NCBI GenBank assembly: GCA_934278925.1
Contig: CAKQWJ010000027.1
Span: 1 to 25,547 of the forward strand
Direction: 5' to 3'
Source of the DNA: an uncultured Clostridia bacterium
GTDB taxonomy: Bacteria; Bacillota; Clostridia; Peptostreptococcales; Anaerovoracaceae
Length of the DNA: 25,547 nt
This document shows, one piece after another, positions 13,957 to 21,643 of this stretch. Numbering within the stretch: the first letter of the stretch is position 1; the number at the start of each line of letters is the position of its first letter. Made by a program: the position numbers and the translations under genes. Under the pieces are notes generated by a model, which saw nothing but the letters and a program-made list of their open reading frames with translations, had not been told where the DNA came from and ran no database searches.

Positions 13957-16308
13957 ATGGACAAGAAAAGAATTCAACACATGGGCCTGGCGGCGGTGCT
14001 GAGTATCGCCATGCTGGGCACCACTGTACCGGTAACGGTTCTGGCGGCGACCCCGGCCGGAACTGCAGCGGAAAGCGAGGAGGCGCAGGCACCTTCTTCG
14101 AAGGAAGAAGCGGAAGAAGCAAAGAACGAAGCCCAGAAGCGCCTGGATGCCAGCGAGAAGGCGTACAAGGACGCTCAGGCGAAAAAGGATGCCGCAGAGA
14201 ATGCGCAGAAGGAAAAGCAGCAGGAATACGACCGGCTGCAAACCGAACTGAAATCTGCGGAAACAAAGGCTGACAACGCCTTCCGGGATGCAGTGACGGA
14301 GAAGGAGAACGCCCTGAAGCAGGCGGATGAAAAGCTGCAGGCGGCAAAGGAGGATCTGACGCAGGCACAGACAAACCTGGAGCAGGCGAAGGCGAACTGC
14401 GACAAGGCGACAACCGATTACAAGGATTCGCAGGATGCCATCGAAACCGCAAAGCAGGATTTGGAGCAGGCAAAAAAAGAAAAGACCGATGCGGAAGCGT
14501 CCGTAAAGACTGCTCAGACCGAAATGACTGCGGCACAGGCGAAGTATGAACGGGATTTGCAGGATGCCAAGGAAAAGCTGGATGCAGCACAGACCGCCTA
14601 CGACAATGTGGGCATCGATTTTCTGAACAGCGTGATTTCCAACGACAGCTATAAGATTGCAAACTGGAAGAAGCTGCTGGCCAATTCGTCGGATGCGAAC
14701 ATCAAAAATGTCTATGACGAAACAACCTTTAATGAAGCATTTTCTGTAAAGAATTTGCTGGAACTGGCAGACCTTCTGGATACTTGCAATAACTACCGAA
14801 AAACCGATAACAATTTCACCGAGGCCAACAACCGCGTGGCCATGAAGCTGAGCCCGGAACTGGTAGTGTCTGCTACCGCTTCGGCCATGGTAAGCCGAAA
14901 TCAAGTGGGCCACGTATTGTTTAATACCGGAGATAATGAAATAAACAGAATTAATTTTCCAAATGCAACCAGCTGGTCCGAAAATCTTGCCTGGGGAAAT
15001 TCGGATCCATATGATGGTTGGTATGTGAAGGAAAAGAAAAGATTCGATAACAAAGAAGAAGGTGTCACCGGACACTATACAAATATCATGGGAGATTTCG
15101 GTGCTGCCCCGATGACCGGCATCGGTATCTCCTACGGCTCTGAAGAGTATAGAGTGTCTTATTGCCAGCGTTTCGCCAACCGTGCAGTGGGTAAGACCTA
15201 CACCTCGCAGGAGTGGCGGAATGCGGTGAACAGCTTCGCTTCCGATGCAAAGGCCAAGCTGGATCATGCAACGGCAACGAAGGAAAAGATCGAAGCCAAG
15301 GATTCTTCCGCAGTGAAGTACTACACCGATGCGGAGACCGCACTGCAGAATGCGAAATCGGATCTGGCGGCAAAAGAAAAGGCCGTAACGGACGGGGAGA
15401 AGGCCGTAACCGACAAGACCAACGCATCTCAGAATTTAAAGAGTCAGATGGATGCGGCGAACAAATCGGTAACCGATGCAGAAACCGCGGTATCCGAAAA
15501 AGAAGCGCTTCAGCAAAAAGCACAGGACGCCAAGGATTCCGCTCAGAAGGAGTACGATCAGGCGAAGGCCATCGACCGCGAGAATCCGGAGACCTACCGG
15601 GATGCTTTTCCGGAACTGGTTCAGGCAGTACAGGCGGTAACGGACAAGAAGTCCGATGTTAATCAAGCAAAGGCTGCACTGGACACTGCAGTGAAGGAAA
15701 CGGAAGCGACAGAATCGACTCTCCAAGATGTCCGGAAGACGTACGAAGAAGATAAGACGGCATTTGAAGAAGCGAAGAAAACCTATGATGATTTTGTGAA
15801 AAAAGAGTCTTCGCTGGAAATCCGAAAGGTGGTTCTTTCCAAAACCTTGCTGACTTACAACGGCAAAGTGCAGAAGCCGTCCGTAAAGGTCTACGATGAA
15901 AACGGCACACGGATTACCACAGGATTCAAAGTAAGTTATCCGTCCGGGTGCAAGAATTTGGGCAGCTACAAGGTGACCGTTACCGGAACCGACAATTACA
16001 AAGGCACGGTAACCGCATCCTACGTAATCCGTCCGGCAAAGTGCAAAACACCTTCCGTGAAAGCGGGCAAAAAGAAAATGACCGTAAAGTGGAAAAAGCT
16101 GGGCGGCGGAAGCCAGACCTATCAGATCTACGTTCTGAAGAAGGGCACCAAAAAGGCGAAGTATTATACGAGCACAAAGACTTCGAAGACCATTAAGAAG
16201 CTGGCAAAGAAGAAAACCTACTCCGTAAAGATTCGAAGCTATAAGAAAATCAGCGGAAAGACCTATTACGGGGCATGGTCCGGAACCAAGAAGGTGAAGA
16301 TTAAATAA
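13957..16308 (+). CDS. Secreted coiled-coil protein with CAP (SCP-like), Ig-like and Fn3-like domains
   Basis: The 783-aa protein has a signal peptide (about 1-30, ending VTVLA) and an Ala/Glu/Lys-rich coiled coil (about 42-215). A globular domain follows at about 216-427 with CAP/SCP features: NQVGH near 319, SENLAWG at 341-347, GWYVKEK at 354-360 and GHYTNIM at 372-378. A second coiled coil (428-617) follows, then an Ig-like beta domain (620-693, LTYNGKVQKPSVKV to TVTGTDNYKGTV) and a basic Fn3-like domain (697-783). There is no LPXTG sorting signal, so the Lys-rich tail or the coiled coils may hold it at the wall. GGAGG sits six bases before ATG 13957; the frame extends upstream into the 87-bp repeats but without a plausible start. 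Two related genes lie at 21644-25488. The function is unknown; adhesion or cell-surface assembly is a guess from architecture. Confidence 0.85.
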   Translation: MDKKRIQHMGLAAVLSIAMLGTTVPVTVLAATPAGTAAESEEAQAPSSKEEAEEAKNEAQKRLDASEKAYKDAQAKKDAAENAQKEKQQEYDRLQTELKSAETKADNAFRDAVTEKENALKQADEKLQAAKEDLTQAQTNLEQAKANCDKATTDYKDSQDAIETAKQDLEQAKKEKTDAEASVKTAQTEMTAAQAKYERDLQDAKEKLDAAQTAYDNVGIDFLNSVISNDSYKIANWKKLLANSSDANIKNVYDETTFNEAFSVKNLLELADLLDTCNNYRKTDNNFTEANNRVAMKLSPELVVSATASAMVSRNQVGHVLFNTGDNEINRINFPNATSWSENLAWGNSDPYDGWYVKEKKRFDNKEEGVTGHYTNIMGDFGAAPMTGIGISYGSEEYRVSYCQRFANRAVGKTYTSQEWRNAVNSFASDAKAKLDHATATKEKIEAKDSSAVKYYTDAETALQNAKSDLAAKEKAVTDGEKAVTDKTNASQNLKSQMDAANKSVTDAETAVSEKEALQQKAQDAKDSAQKEYDQAKAIDRENPETYRDAFPELVQAVQAVTDKKSDVNQAKAALDTAVKETEATESTLQDVRKTYEEDKTAFEEAKKTYDDFVKKESSLEIRKVVLSKTLLTYNGKVQKPSVKVYDENGTRITTGFKVSYPSGCKNLGSYKVTVTGTDNYKGTVTASYVIRPAKCKTPSVKAGKKKMTVKWKKLGGGSQTYQIYVLKKGTKKAKYYTSTKTSKTIKKLAKKKTYSVKIRSYKKISGKTYYGAWSGTKKVKIK

Positions 16309-16324
16309 CCCGGAAGGTTTTTAA
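16301..16324 (+). terminator. Weak possible terminator after the first CAP gene
   Basis: TTAAATAACC and GGTTTTTAA can pair around CGGAA with one bulged T, the right arm supplying a T-run. The stem is short and AT-rich. Confidence 0.35.
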
Positions 16325-16336
16325 GAACAAATGTTT
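16325..16336 (+). promoter_or_regulatory. LexA-like SOS box at the uvrA promoter
   Basis: GAACAAATGTTT fits the core GAAC-RNRY-GTTY of the Gram-positive LexA box at all twelve positions, though the outer C and final C of the longer consensus are missing. Its last two bases overlap the -35 of uvrA, where LexA binding would block RNA polymerase, and uvrA is a classic SOS gene. Confidence 0.6.
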
Positions 16337-16363
16337 GCACGCAGGCTCCGAAAATGCTATACT
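16335..16363 (+). promoter_or_regulatory. Promoter of uvrA
   Basis: TTGCAC (16335-16340) and TATACT (16358-16363) are 17 bases apart, the latter with an upstream TG extension (TGCTATACT). The start codon is 37 bases downstream. Confidence 0.75.
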
Positions 16364-16400
16364 GTAACGTATCATAAAACTATTCCGGAAAGGGTACGAA

Positions 16401-19265
16401 ATGGAGAAAAATATTGTCATTAAAGGAGCCTGCGAGAACAATCTTCAGGATTTGAATGTAACGATTCCCCGGGACCAACTGGTGGTGTTCACCGGTTTGT
16501 CCGGTTCCGGGAAGTCGTCGCTGGCTTTTGATACCATATATGCCGAAGGTCAGAAGAAATACGTGGAAAGCCTGTCTGCTTATGCCAGACAGTTTTTGGG
16601 ATTGATGAAAAAGCCGGATGTGAAGGTGATTGAGGGCCTTTCTCCGGCTATTTCCATTGACCAGAAAACCACCAACAAAAACCCGCGTTCCACGGTGGGA
16701 ACCGTTACCGAGATCTACGACTATTTGAGACTGCTTTATGCGCGAATCGGAATTCCGCACTGTCCGATTTGCGGCAGGGAGATCACCAGCCAGTCCGTGG
16801 ACAGCATTGTGGACCGGATTGCGGGACACGAGATCGGTACCCGCCTGACGGTGCTGGCGCCGATTATTCGGGGGCGAAAGGGCGAGCATAAAGGGGTTTT
16901 CGGCCGAATCCAGAGAGACGGCTACACCCGCGTTCGGGTGGACGGTGAGATGCATCGCCTGGATGACGGAGAGATTCTTTTAGAGAAGAACAAGAAGCAT
17001 ACCATCGAAATCGCCATCGACCGGATAGTGGTGAAAGAAGACAACCGGAGCCGTATTGCGGAGGCGGTAGAGCTGGCCATTCGGGAAGGGGAAGGACTGG
17101 TGAACGTTCTTTTTGCCGAAACCCAAGAGGACGGAAGTCGAAAGGAATATGAGGAGACCTTCAGCACGCTGCTGGCCTGCCCGGAACACGGCATCGGCAT
17201 CGAGGAGATGGAGCCGCGGATGTTTTCGTTTAATGCGCCTTACGGTTCCTGTGAGACCTGCACCGGACTTGGTTTTACCCTGCGGATTAAGCCGGAATCG
17301 TTGGTGACGGATGAGAACAAGAGCTTGGTGAAAGGTGCGATGGGGAATGTTTTTGCCTCGATGGATGCCATGGGGTTCTACCGGCAGATGCTGCAGCAGC
17401 TGGCCATCGACCACAACACGGACATCACCCGGCCGTACAAGGATCTGCCGGAGGATTTCAAGAAGGAACTGATCTACGGAACGGGAAGCCGGAAGCTGAA
17501 GTACACCTACACCAGCAAGAGCGGGCGTGTTTCCCATATGAATCATACTTTTGAGGGCATCATACCGAGTCTGGAGCGCCGCTACGGTGAGTCCAAGTCC
17601 GACTACATCCGGGAGAAAATCGGGGCCATGATGACGGAGGCGGAGTGCCCGACCTGTCACGGCAGGAAGCTGAAGGATACGGTTCTGGCGGTGACCGTGG
17701 GGGGTAAAAACATCATCGAAGTGACGGATATGTCCGTGATTCAGGCGATTGATTTTTTCCGGAAATTGGAACTGACGGAGCGGGAGAAAGCCATCTCGAA
17801 GCTGATTACCAAGGAGATTATGGACCGGCTGTCCTTCCTGCAGACGGTGGGACTGGGATACCTGACGTTGTCTCGGGCAGCGGGCACCCTTTCCGGCGGA
17901 GAGTCCCAGCGAATTCGGCTGGCCACTCAGATCGGATCCGGTCTTGTAGGCGTCCTGTATATTTTGGACGAGCCGAGCATCGGCCTTCACCAGAAGGATA
18001 ACGACAAGCTTTTGCAGGCCCTACGAAACCTCACGGACATGGGCAATACTTTGATTGTGGTAGAACACGACGAGGATACCATGTACGCGGCGGATCATAT
18101 TGTGGATATCGGACCGGGGGCCGGAATTTACGGCGGTAAGCTGGTGGCCCAAGGAACGGTAGAGGATATCAAGGCGTGTAAGGAATCCATCACCGGTCAG
18201 TATCTGTCCGGGGTTCGGAAAATCGAGATTCCGGCGGAGCGGCGGGAAGGAAACGGACTGTCTCTCCGGGTGCTGGGAGCTGCGGAGAACAATCTGAAAA
18301 ATATCGATGTAGAGATTCCGGCGGGTAAGCTGGTATGCGTGACCGGTGTATCCGGTTCCGGCAAGAGCAGCTTGGTGAACCAGATCATTTACAAAGGGGT
18401 TGCGTCGGTGACCAATCGGCTGCAGGAGACGCCGGGAAAATACCGGGAGATTCAGGGTATCGAAAACTTCGATAAGGTTATCGATATCGACCAGTCGCCA
18501 ATCGGACGGACACCGAGATCCAATCCGGCCACCTATACGGGAATGTTTGACCATATTCGAGATCTTTTTGCCCAAATGCCGGAAGCGAAGGTCCGGGGAT
18601 ATTCCAAAGGCCGGTTCAGCTTCAACGTGAAGGGCGGCCGATGCGAGGCCTGCCGCGGAGACGGCATTACGAAAGTGGAAATGCACTTCTTGCCGGATGT
18701 GTACGTACCGTGCGAGGTGTGCGGCGGTGCCCGGTACAACCACGAGACTTTGGAAGTAAAATACAAGGGAAAGAACATTTCTCAGGTGCTGGATATGTCC
18801 GTTTCGGAAGCCCTGCCGTTCTTTGCGAACCAGGCGGGAATCGAGCGGTATCTGAAGACATTGGATGAAGTGGGTCTGGGATACGTGAAGCTGGGACAGC
18901 CGTCCACACAGCTTTCCGGCGGCGAGGCTCAGCGAATCAAGCTGGCCACGGAGCTTTCCAAGCGGAGCACCGGTCGGACCTTATACATCCTGGATGAGCC
19001 GACCACGGGACTTCATTTCGCGGATGTGGACAAGCTGATGTACGTGCTGAACCGTCTGGTGGACGACGGAAACACGGTGCTGGTGATCGAGCACAACCTG
19101 GATGTGATTAAATGTGCGGATCACATTATCGACCTGGGCCCGGACGGCGGCGACGGCGGCGGAACGATTGTTGCCACCGGTACGCCGGAAGAAGTGGCGA
19201 TGTGCCCGGAATCCTATACCGGTCAGTATTTGAAGCGGATATTGGAAAAAGCCGGGAGGCTTTAA
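16401..19265 (+). CDS. uvrA: Excinuclease ABC subunit A
   Basis: UvrA is the damage-sensing ATPase of nucleotide excision repair and works as a dimer with UvrB. The 954-aa protein has two ABC modules. The first has Walker A TGLSGSGKSS (31-40), a zinc site with CPEH and CETC around LEPRMFSFN-type sequence, signature LSGGESQRI and Walker B YILDEPSIGLH. The second has Walker A GVSGSGKSS, zinc site CEAC and CEVC, signature LSGGEAQRI and Walker B YILDEPTTGLH. In the first zinc site the second Cys is His, as in some other Firmicutes. GGAAAGGG lies six bases before ATG 16401. uvrB is not adjacent, so uvrA stands alone between its own promoter and a bidirectional terminator. A LexA-like box suggests SOS control. 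Confidence 0.97.
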   Translation: MEKNIVIKGACENNLQDLNVTIPRDQLVVFTGLSGSGKSSLAFDTIYAEGQKKYVESLSAYARQFLGLMKKPDVKVIEGLSPAISIDQKTTNKNPRSTVGTVTEIYDYLRLLYARIGIPHCPICGREITSQSVDSIVDRIAGHEIGTRLTVLAPIIRGRKGEHKGVFGRIQRDGYTRVRVDGEMHRLDDGEILLEKNKKHTIEIAIDRIVVKEDNRSRIAEAVELAIREGEGLVNVLFAETQEDGSRKEYEETFSTLLACPEHGIGIEEMEPRMFSFNAPYGSCETCTGLGFTLRIKPESLVTDENKSLVKGAMGNVFASMDAMGFYRQMLQQLAIDHNTDITRPYKDLPEDFKKELIYGTGSRKLKYTYTSKSGRVSHMNHTFEGIIPSLERRYGESKSDYIREKIGAMMTEAECPTCHGRKLKDTVLAVTVGGKNIIEVTDMSVIQAIDFFRKLELTEREKAISKLITKEIMDRLSFLQTVGLGYLTLSRAAGTLSGGESQRIRLATQIGSGLVGVLYILDEPSIGLHQKDNDKLLQALRNLTDMGNTLIVVEHDEDTMYAADHIVDIGPGAGIYGGKLVAQGTVEDIKACKESITGQYLSGVRKIEIPAERREGNGLSLRVLGAAENNLKNIDVEIPAGKLVCVTGVSGSGKSSLVNQIIYKGVASVTNRLQETPGKYREIQGIENFDKVIDIDQSPIGRTPRSNPATYTGMFDHIRDLFAQMPEAKVRGYSKGRFSFNVKGGRCEACRGDGITKVEMHFLPDVYVPCEVCGGARYNHETLEVKYKGKNISQVLDMSVSEALPFFANQAGIERYLKTLDEVGLGYVKLGQPSTQLSGGEAQRIKLATELSKRSTGRTLYILDEPTTGLHFADVDKLMYVLNRLVDDGNTVLVIEHNLDVIKCADHIIDLGPDGGDGGGTIVATGTPEEVAMCPESYTGQYLKRILEKAGRL

Positions 19266-19274
19266 GGAAGCAAA

Positions 19275-19317
19275 CAAAAAAGACAGTGCCATCCGTTCTG
19301 CGGATGACACTTGTTTT
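19275..19317. terminator. Bidirectional terminator between uvrA and the flavin split-barrel gene
   Basis: ACAGTGCCATCCG and CGGATGACACTTGT form a stem (about 19283-19314) with one mismatch and one bulge. It is preceded by a seven-A run (T-run on minus) and followed by TTTT, so it serves both convergent genes. Confidence 0.82.
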
Positions 19318-19326
19318 GTATTGCGA

Positions 19327-19803
19327 TTATTTCTCATGAACCCGTTTGCCGGTGATGTGGTGAATGTCCAGCTCCAGAATCTGCGTGCGCGAAGCATTAG
19401 ACGTGGCAGTTTCAATGCCTTCTTCCCGGGTGGGATAGTACTTGATTCCCAGGTTGCACAGTTTCTCAAAGGCTTTCTTCTCATCGGAAACAAGGTGAAT
19501 CTCACCGAATACGATGACGCTGTGCAGAGTGCAGGCCCAGTCCCCTTCCGAGTAGGTGCCTTTATCCAGTACGCAGAAGGATACTTTCCCGTTGGCCCGA
19601 AGGGCATCGATTTTGTGTCCTTCTTTTGCGCAGTGGAAGTAGATCTTGTTTTCGTCTTCATCATAAAAATAATTCATCGGGATGCCGTAAGGGTATCCGT
19701 CCTCGCCAAAGAGGGACAACACGCCTCGGCCCTCCTCTGCCAGGATTTTCCGGCATTCCTCATCGGTAATCTGCTGTTTGAAGCGACGCATTTTGCGAAA
19801 CAT
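19327..19803 (-). CDS. Pyridoxamine 5'-phosphate oxidase-like flavin split-barrel protein (NimA-like)
   Basis: The 158-aa protein begins MFRKMRRFKQQITDEE and continues with GVLSLFGEDGYPYGIPMNY, IYFHCAKEGHKIDAL and SVIVFGEIHLV. This is the pattern of the small FMN-binding split-barrel family that includes the 5-nitroimidazole reductase NimA. Members bind FMN or haem as dimers and many have unknown substrates; nothing here proves drug resistance. ATG 19803 is preceded by AAAGGACGG. It is transcribed towards uvrA and ends at the shared terminator. A strong terminator (19881-19930) separates it from the YjiH-family gene upstream, so it is probably monocistronic. Confidence 0.85.
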   Translation of the reverse strand: MFRKMRRFKQQITDEECRKILAEEGRGVLSLFGEDGYPYGIPMNYFYDEDENKIYFHCAKEGHKIDALRANGKVSFCVLDKGTYSEGDWACTLHSVIVFGEIHLVSDEKKAFEKLCNLGIKYYPTREEGIETATSNASRTQILELDIHHITGKRVHEK

Positions 19804-19840
19804 AGCGGCACCGTCCTTTCAAGTTGTTTTTATATATCCG

Positions 19841-19849
19841 TTTATATCA
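19841..19849 (-). promoter_or_regulatory. Possible extended -10 for the split-barrel gene
   Basis: On the minus strand TGATATAAA carries a TG extension and TATAAA, about 38 bases before ATG 19803. No good -35 is visible. Confidence 0.35.
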
Positions 19850-19880
19850 ATAAAAGTGTACCACAAACATGTGTGCGGAA

Positions 19881-19930
19881 AAAGAAAAAACGCATCCGAA
19901 AGGAATATCGATATCCTTCGGATGCGTTTT
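19881..19930 (-). terminator. Terminator of the YjiH-family gene
   Basis: CGCATCCGAAAGG and CCTTCGGATGCG pair, continued by ATAT-CG-ATAT at the tip, with two bulged As. The minus strand continues with TTTTTTCTTTTT. Confidence 0.88.
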
Positions 19931-19955
19931 GATTCTTAGAAAATGCCGCCTGCAA

Positions 19956-21320
19956 TTAGAACAGCAGATGGGCAATCGGGCAGACGATTGCCAGGGAAAT
20001 AATGGTTCGTTCCAGGAAAATGACGAACAGCTCGAACAGGTTAATCGGCAGCTTGGAGCTGAGAATCAGCCCGCCCACTTCGTCCAGGAAAAGCACCTGG
20101 GTTACGGAAACCACTGCAACGATGAACCGAGTCATTGGAACCGCATTGGTGCCGGCGATGATTACCGATGGGGTGAACATATCGGTGAAGCCGACCACCA
20201 TGGTGGAAGCCGCCGCAGCGACATCCGGTACCTGCAGGGCGCTGAGAAGCGGACGGAACGGCATGCCCAGCCAGTCGAAGACCGGGGTGTAATTGGCCAC
20301 CACAAGGGCCGCGGTACCGATGCACATAACGGTTGGAAGGACACCGAACCACATGTTCAGGCAGTTCTTTGCACCGTTTCTGAAGAATTCGCCGACGCCT
20401 TTGTGGGCTGCGGCTCTCTTCATGGCCAGGTGCAGGCCGTATTCTTTCGAAGAAGTAAAACCCTCCGGCAGCGTTTCCGGCATGGCTTTGCCCGGAATCA
20501 GGTAATCGTTCGGCTTTTTCCGAAGCGGATAGATTCTCGGGCAGATTACCGCGCAGACGATGCCAATCAGGCAGATTATTAAGTAGTAGATGCCGAAATA
20601 CTGGGTCAAATCCACCTGAGCCAGTACTACCATGGAGAAGGTGATGGATACGGCGGAAAAGCAGGTGGAAATGATGGATGCTTCTTTTGTGGAATAGTAG
20701 CCGCCCTCGTACTGATTGCAGGTGAGCATAACGCCCAGCGTGCCGTCACCGATCCAGGAGGTGATGCAGTCTACCGCCGCACGGCCCGGAACCTGGAACA
20801 GGGGACGCATGAACTTCGTCAGCAGGGCGCCCACGAATTCCAGAAGACCGAAATCCAGAAGAAGCGGAAGCAGGAAGGAGGCAATCAGGAAGATGATGAC
20901 CAATCCTACGATGAGGCCGAGGGCCATTCCGCCCTGATCCGGCCCTGTGATGGCACCGATGAATTTCGAAAATCCCCGGCCCTGTTCATTTCCCAGATTG
21001 AAGTAGGCCAGCCAGCAGAAGATGCATCCCAGCACGCGGGTAGCCGCCCAGAATGGCGTGCAGCAGAACGCTTCCTTCAGGAGCGTATTTTCCATGATGA
21101 ATTTCGGTTTGGCGAAAGCCATCAGGCACAGTACAGCCGAAACGGTTAGGATGAACAGGCAGAGACCGGGCAGGATGCTTTCTGCGATTGCAGAAATCCA
21201 GTCCGCGATGATTTTGACGGCGATGGTCCAGCTTCCGTCCACCTTGATTGGAATCATGAATAGGAAGATTCCGATGACGGAAGGCACAATGAACCGCGCC
21301 TTGCTAACGTTCTTTTCCAT
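19956..21320 (-). CDS. YjiH-family multi-pass membrane protein (nucleoside-recognition/Gate domain)
   Basis: The 454-aa, very hydrophobic protein has about ten membrane segments. The N-terminal RFIVPSVIGIFLFMIPIK, the central PGRAAVDCITSWIGDGTLGV and the later VVGFTDMFTPSVIIAGT fit the YjiH family with its Gate/nucleoside-recognition fold. These proteins are presumed transporters; no substrate is established that I can assign here. ATG 21320 is preceded by AGAGAGGAAA. A good promoter (21386-21414) and a palindrome near the transcription start suggest regulated expression. It stands alone, with its own strong terminator. Confidence 0.85.
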   Translation of the reverse strand: MEKNVSKARFIVPSVIGIFLFMIPIKVDGSWTIAVKIIADWISAIAESILPGLCLFILTVSAVLCLMAFAKPKFIMENTLLKEAFCCTPFWAATRVLGCIFCWLAYFNLGNEQGRGFSKFIGAITGPDQGGMALGLIVGLVIIFLIASFLLPLLLDFGLLEFVGALLTKFMRPLFQVPGRAAVDCITSWIGDGTLGVMLTCNQYEGGYYSTKEASIISTCFSAVSITFSMVVLAQVDLTQYFGIYYLIICLIGIVCAVICPRIYPLRKKPNDYLIPGKAMPETLPEGFTSSKEYGLHLAMKRAAAHKGVGEFFRNGAKNCLNMWFGVLPTVMCIGTAALVVANYTPVFDWLGMPFRPLLSALQVPDVAAAASTMVVGFTDMFTPSVIIAGTNAVPMTRFIVAVVSVTQVLFLDEVGGLILSSKLPINLFELFVIFLERTIISLAIVCPIAHLLF

Positions 21321-21363
21321 AGTGATATTTTCCTCTCTCTTTCTTTGTTCGCACGGATTATGT

Positions 21364-21380
21364 ATTGTAACCCGTACAAT
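21364..21380. promoter_or_regulatory. Inverted repeat at the transcription start of the YjiH-family gene
   Basis: ATTGTA-ACCCG-TACAAT is a 6+6 inverted repeat just downstream of the -10 on the minus strand, where a repressor would act. The binding protein is unknown. Confidence 0.4.
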
Positions 21381-21385
21381 GTGAA

Positions 21386-21414
21386 ATTATACATGAGTGT
21401 GAATATCATTACAA
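21386..21414 (-). promoter_or_regulatory. Promoter of the YjiH-family gene
   Basis: On the minus strand TTGTAA (21409-21414) and a perfect TATAAT (21386-21391) are 17 bases apart. Confidence 0.72.
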
Positions 21415-21515
21415 TCCGTAAATGGAAAATATTTCGGAGATATTAAATTGAATCGGATGGGGAGAGAATTAAACTAGCGTTAGACTGAGATGAATGACTT
21501 TTTCTCGCGCACATG

Positions 21516-21524
21516 TGGTAGAAT
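21516..21524 (+). promoter_or_regulatory. Possible extended -10 of the second coiled-coil/CAP gene
   Basis: TGGTAGAAT has the TG extension and a 5/6 -10, about 120 bases before ATG 21644; no good -35 is present. A TTGACA at 21542-21547 has no matching -10. Apart from this and the divergent promoter I see nothing in the 323-bp gap 21321-21643. Confidence 0.35.
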
Positions 21525-21643
21525 GTATTTGGTTTATGGACTTGACAGATTTCTTGATTCTCTTTGGTTGCAGATATTGTGCCAAAGACATTATCCTATG
21601 AGTTTTGCCAAGTATCGGGGTTTAGAAAAGAAAGGATTAAAAG

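Noticed and set aside
21542..21547. Perfect TTGACA as -35 of the second coiled-coil gene
   Set aside because: No acceptable -10 occurs 15-19 bases downstream.
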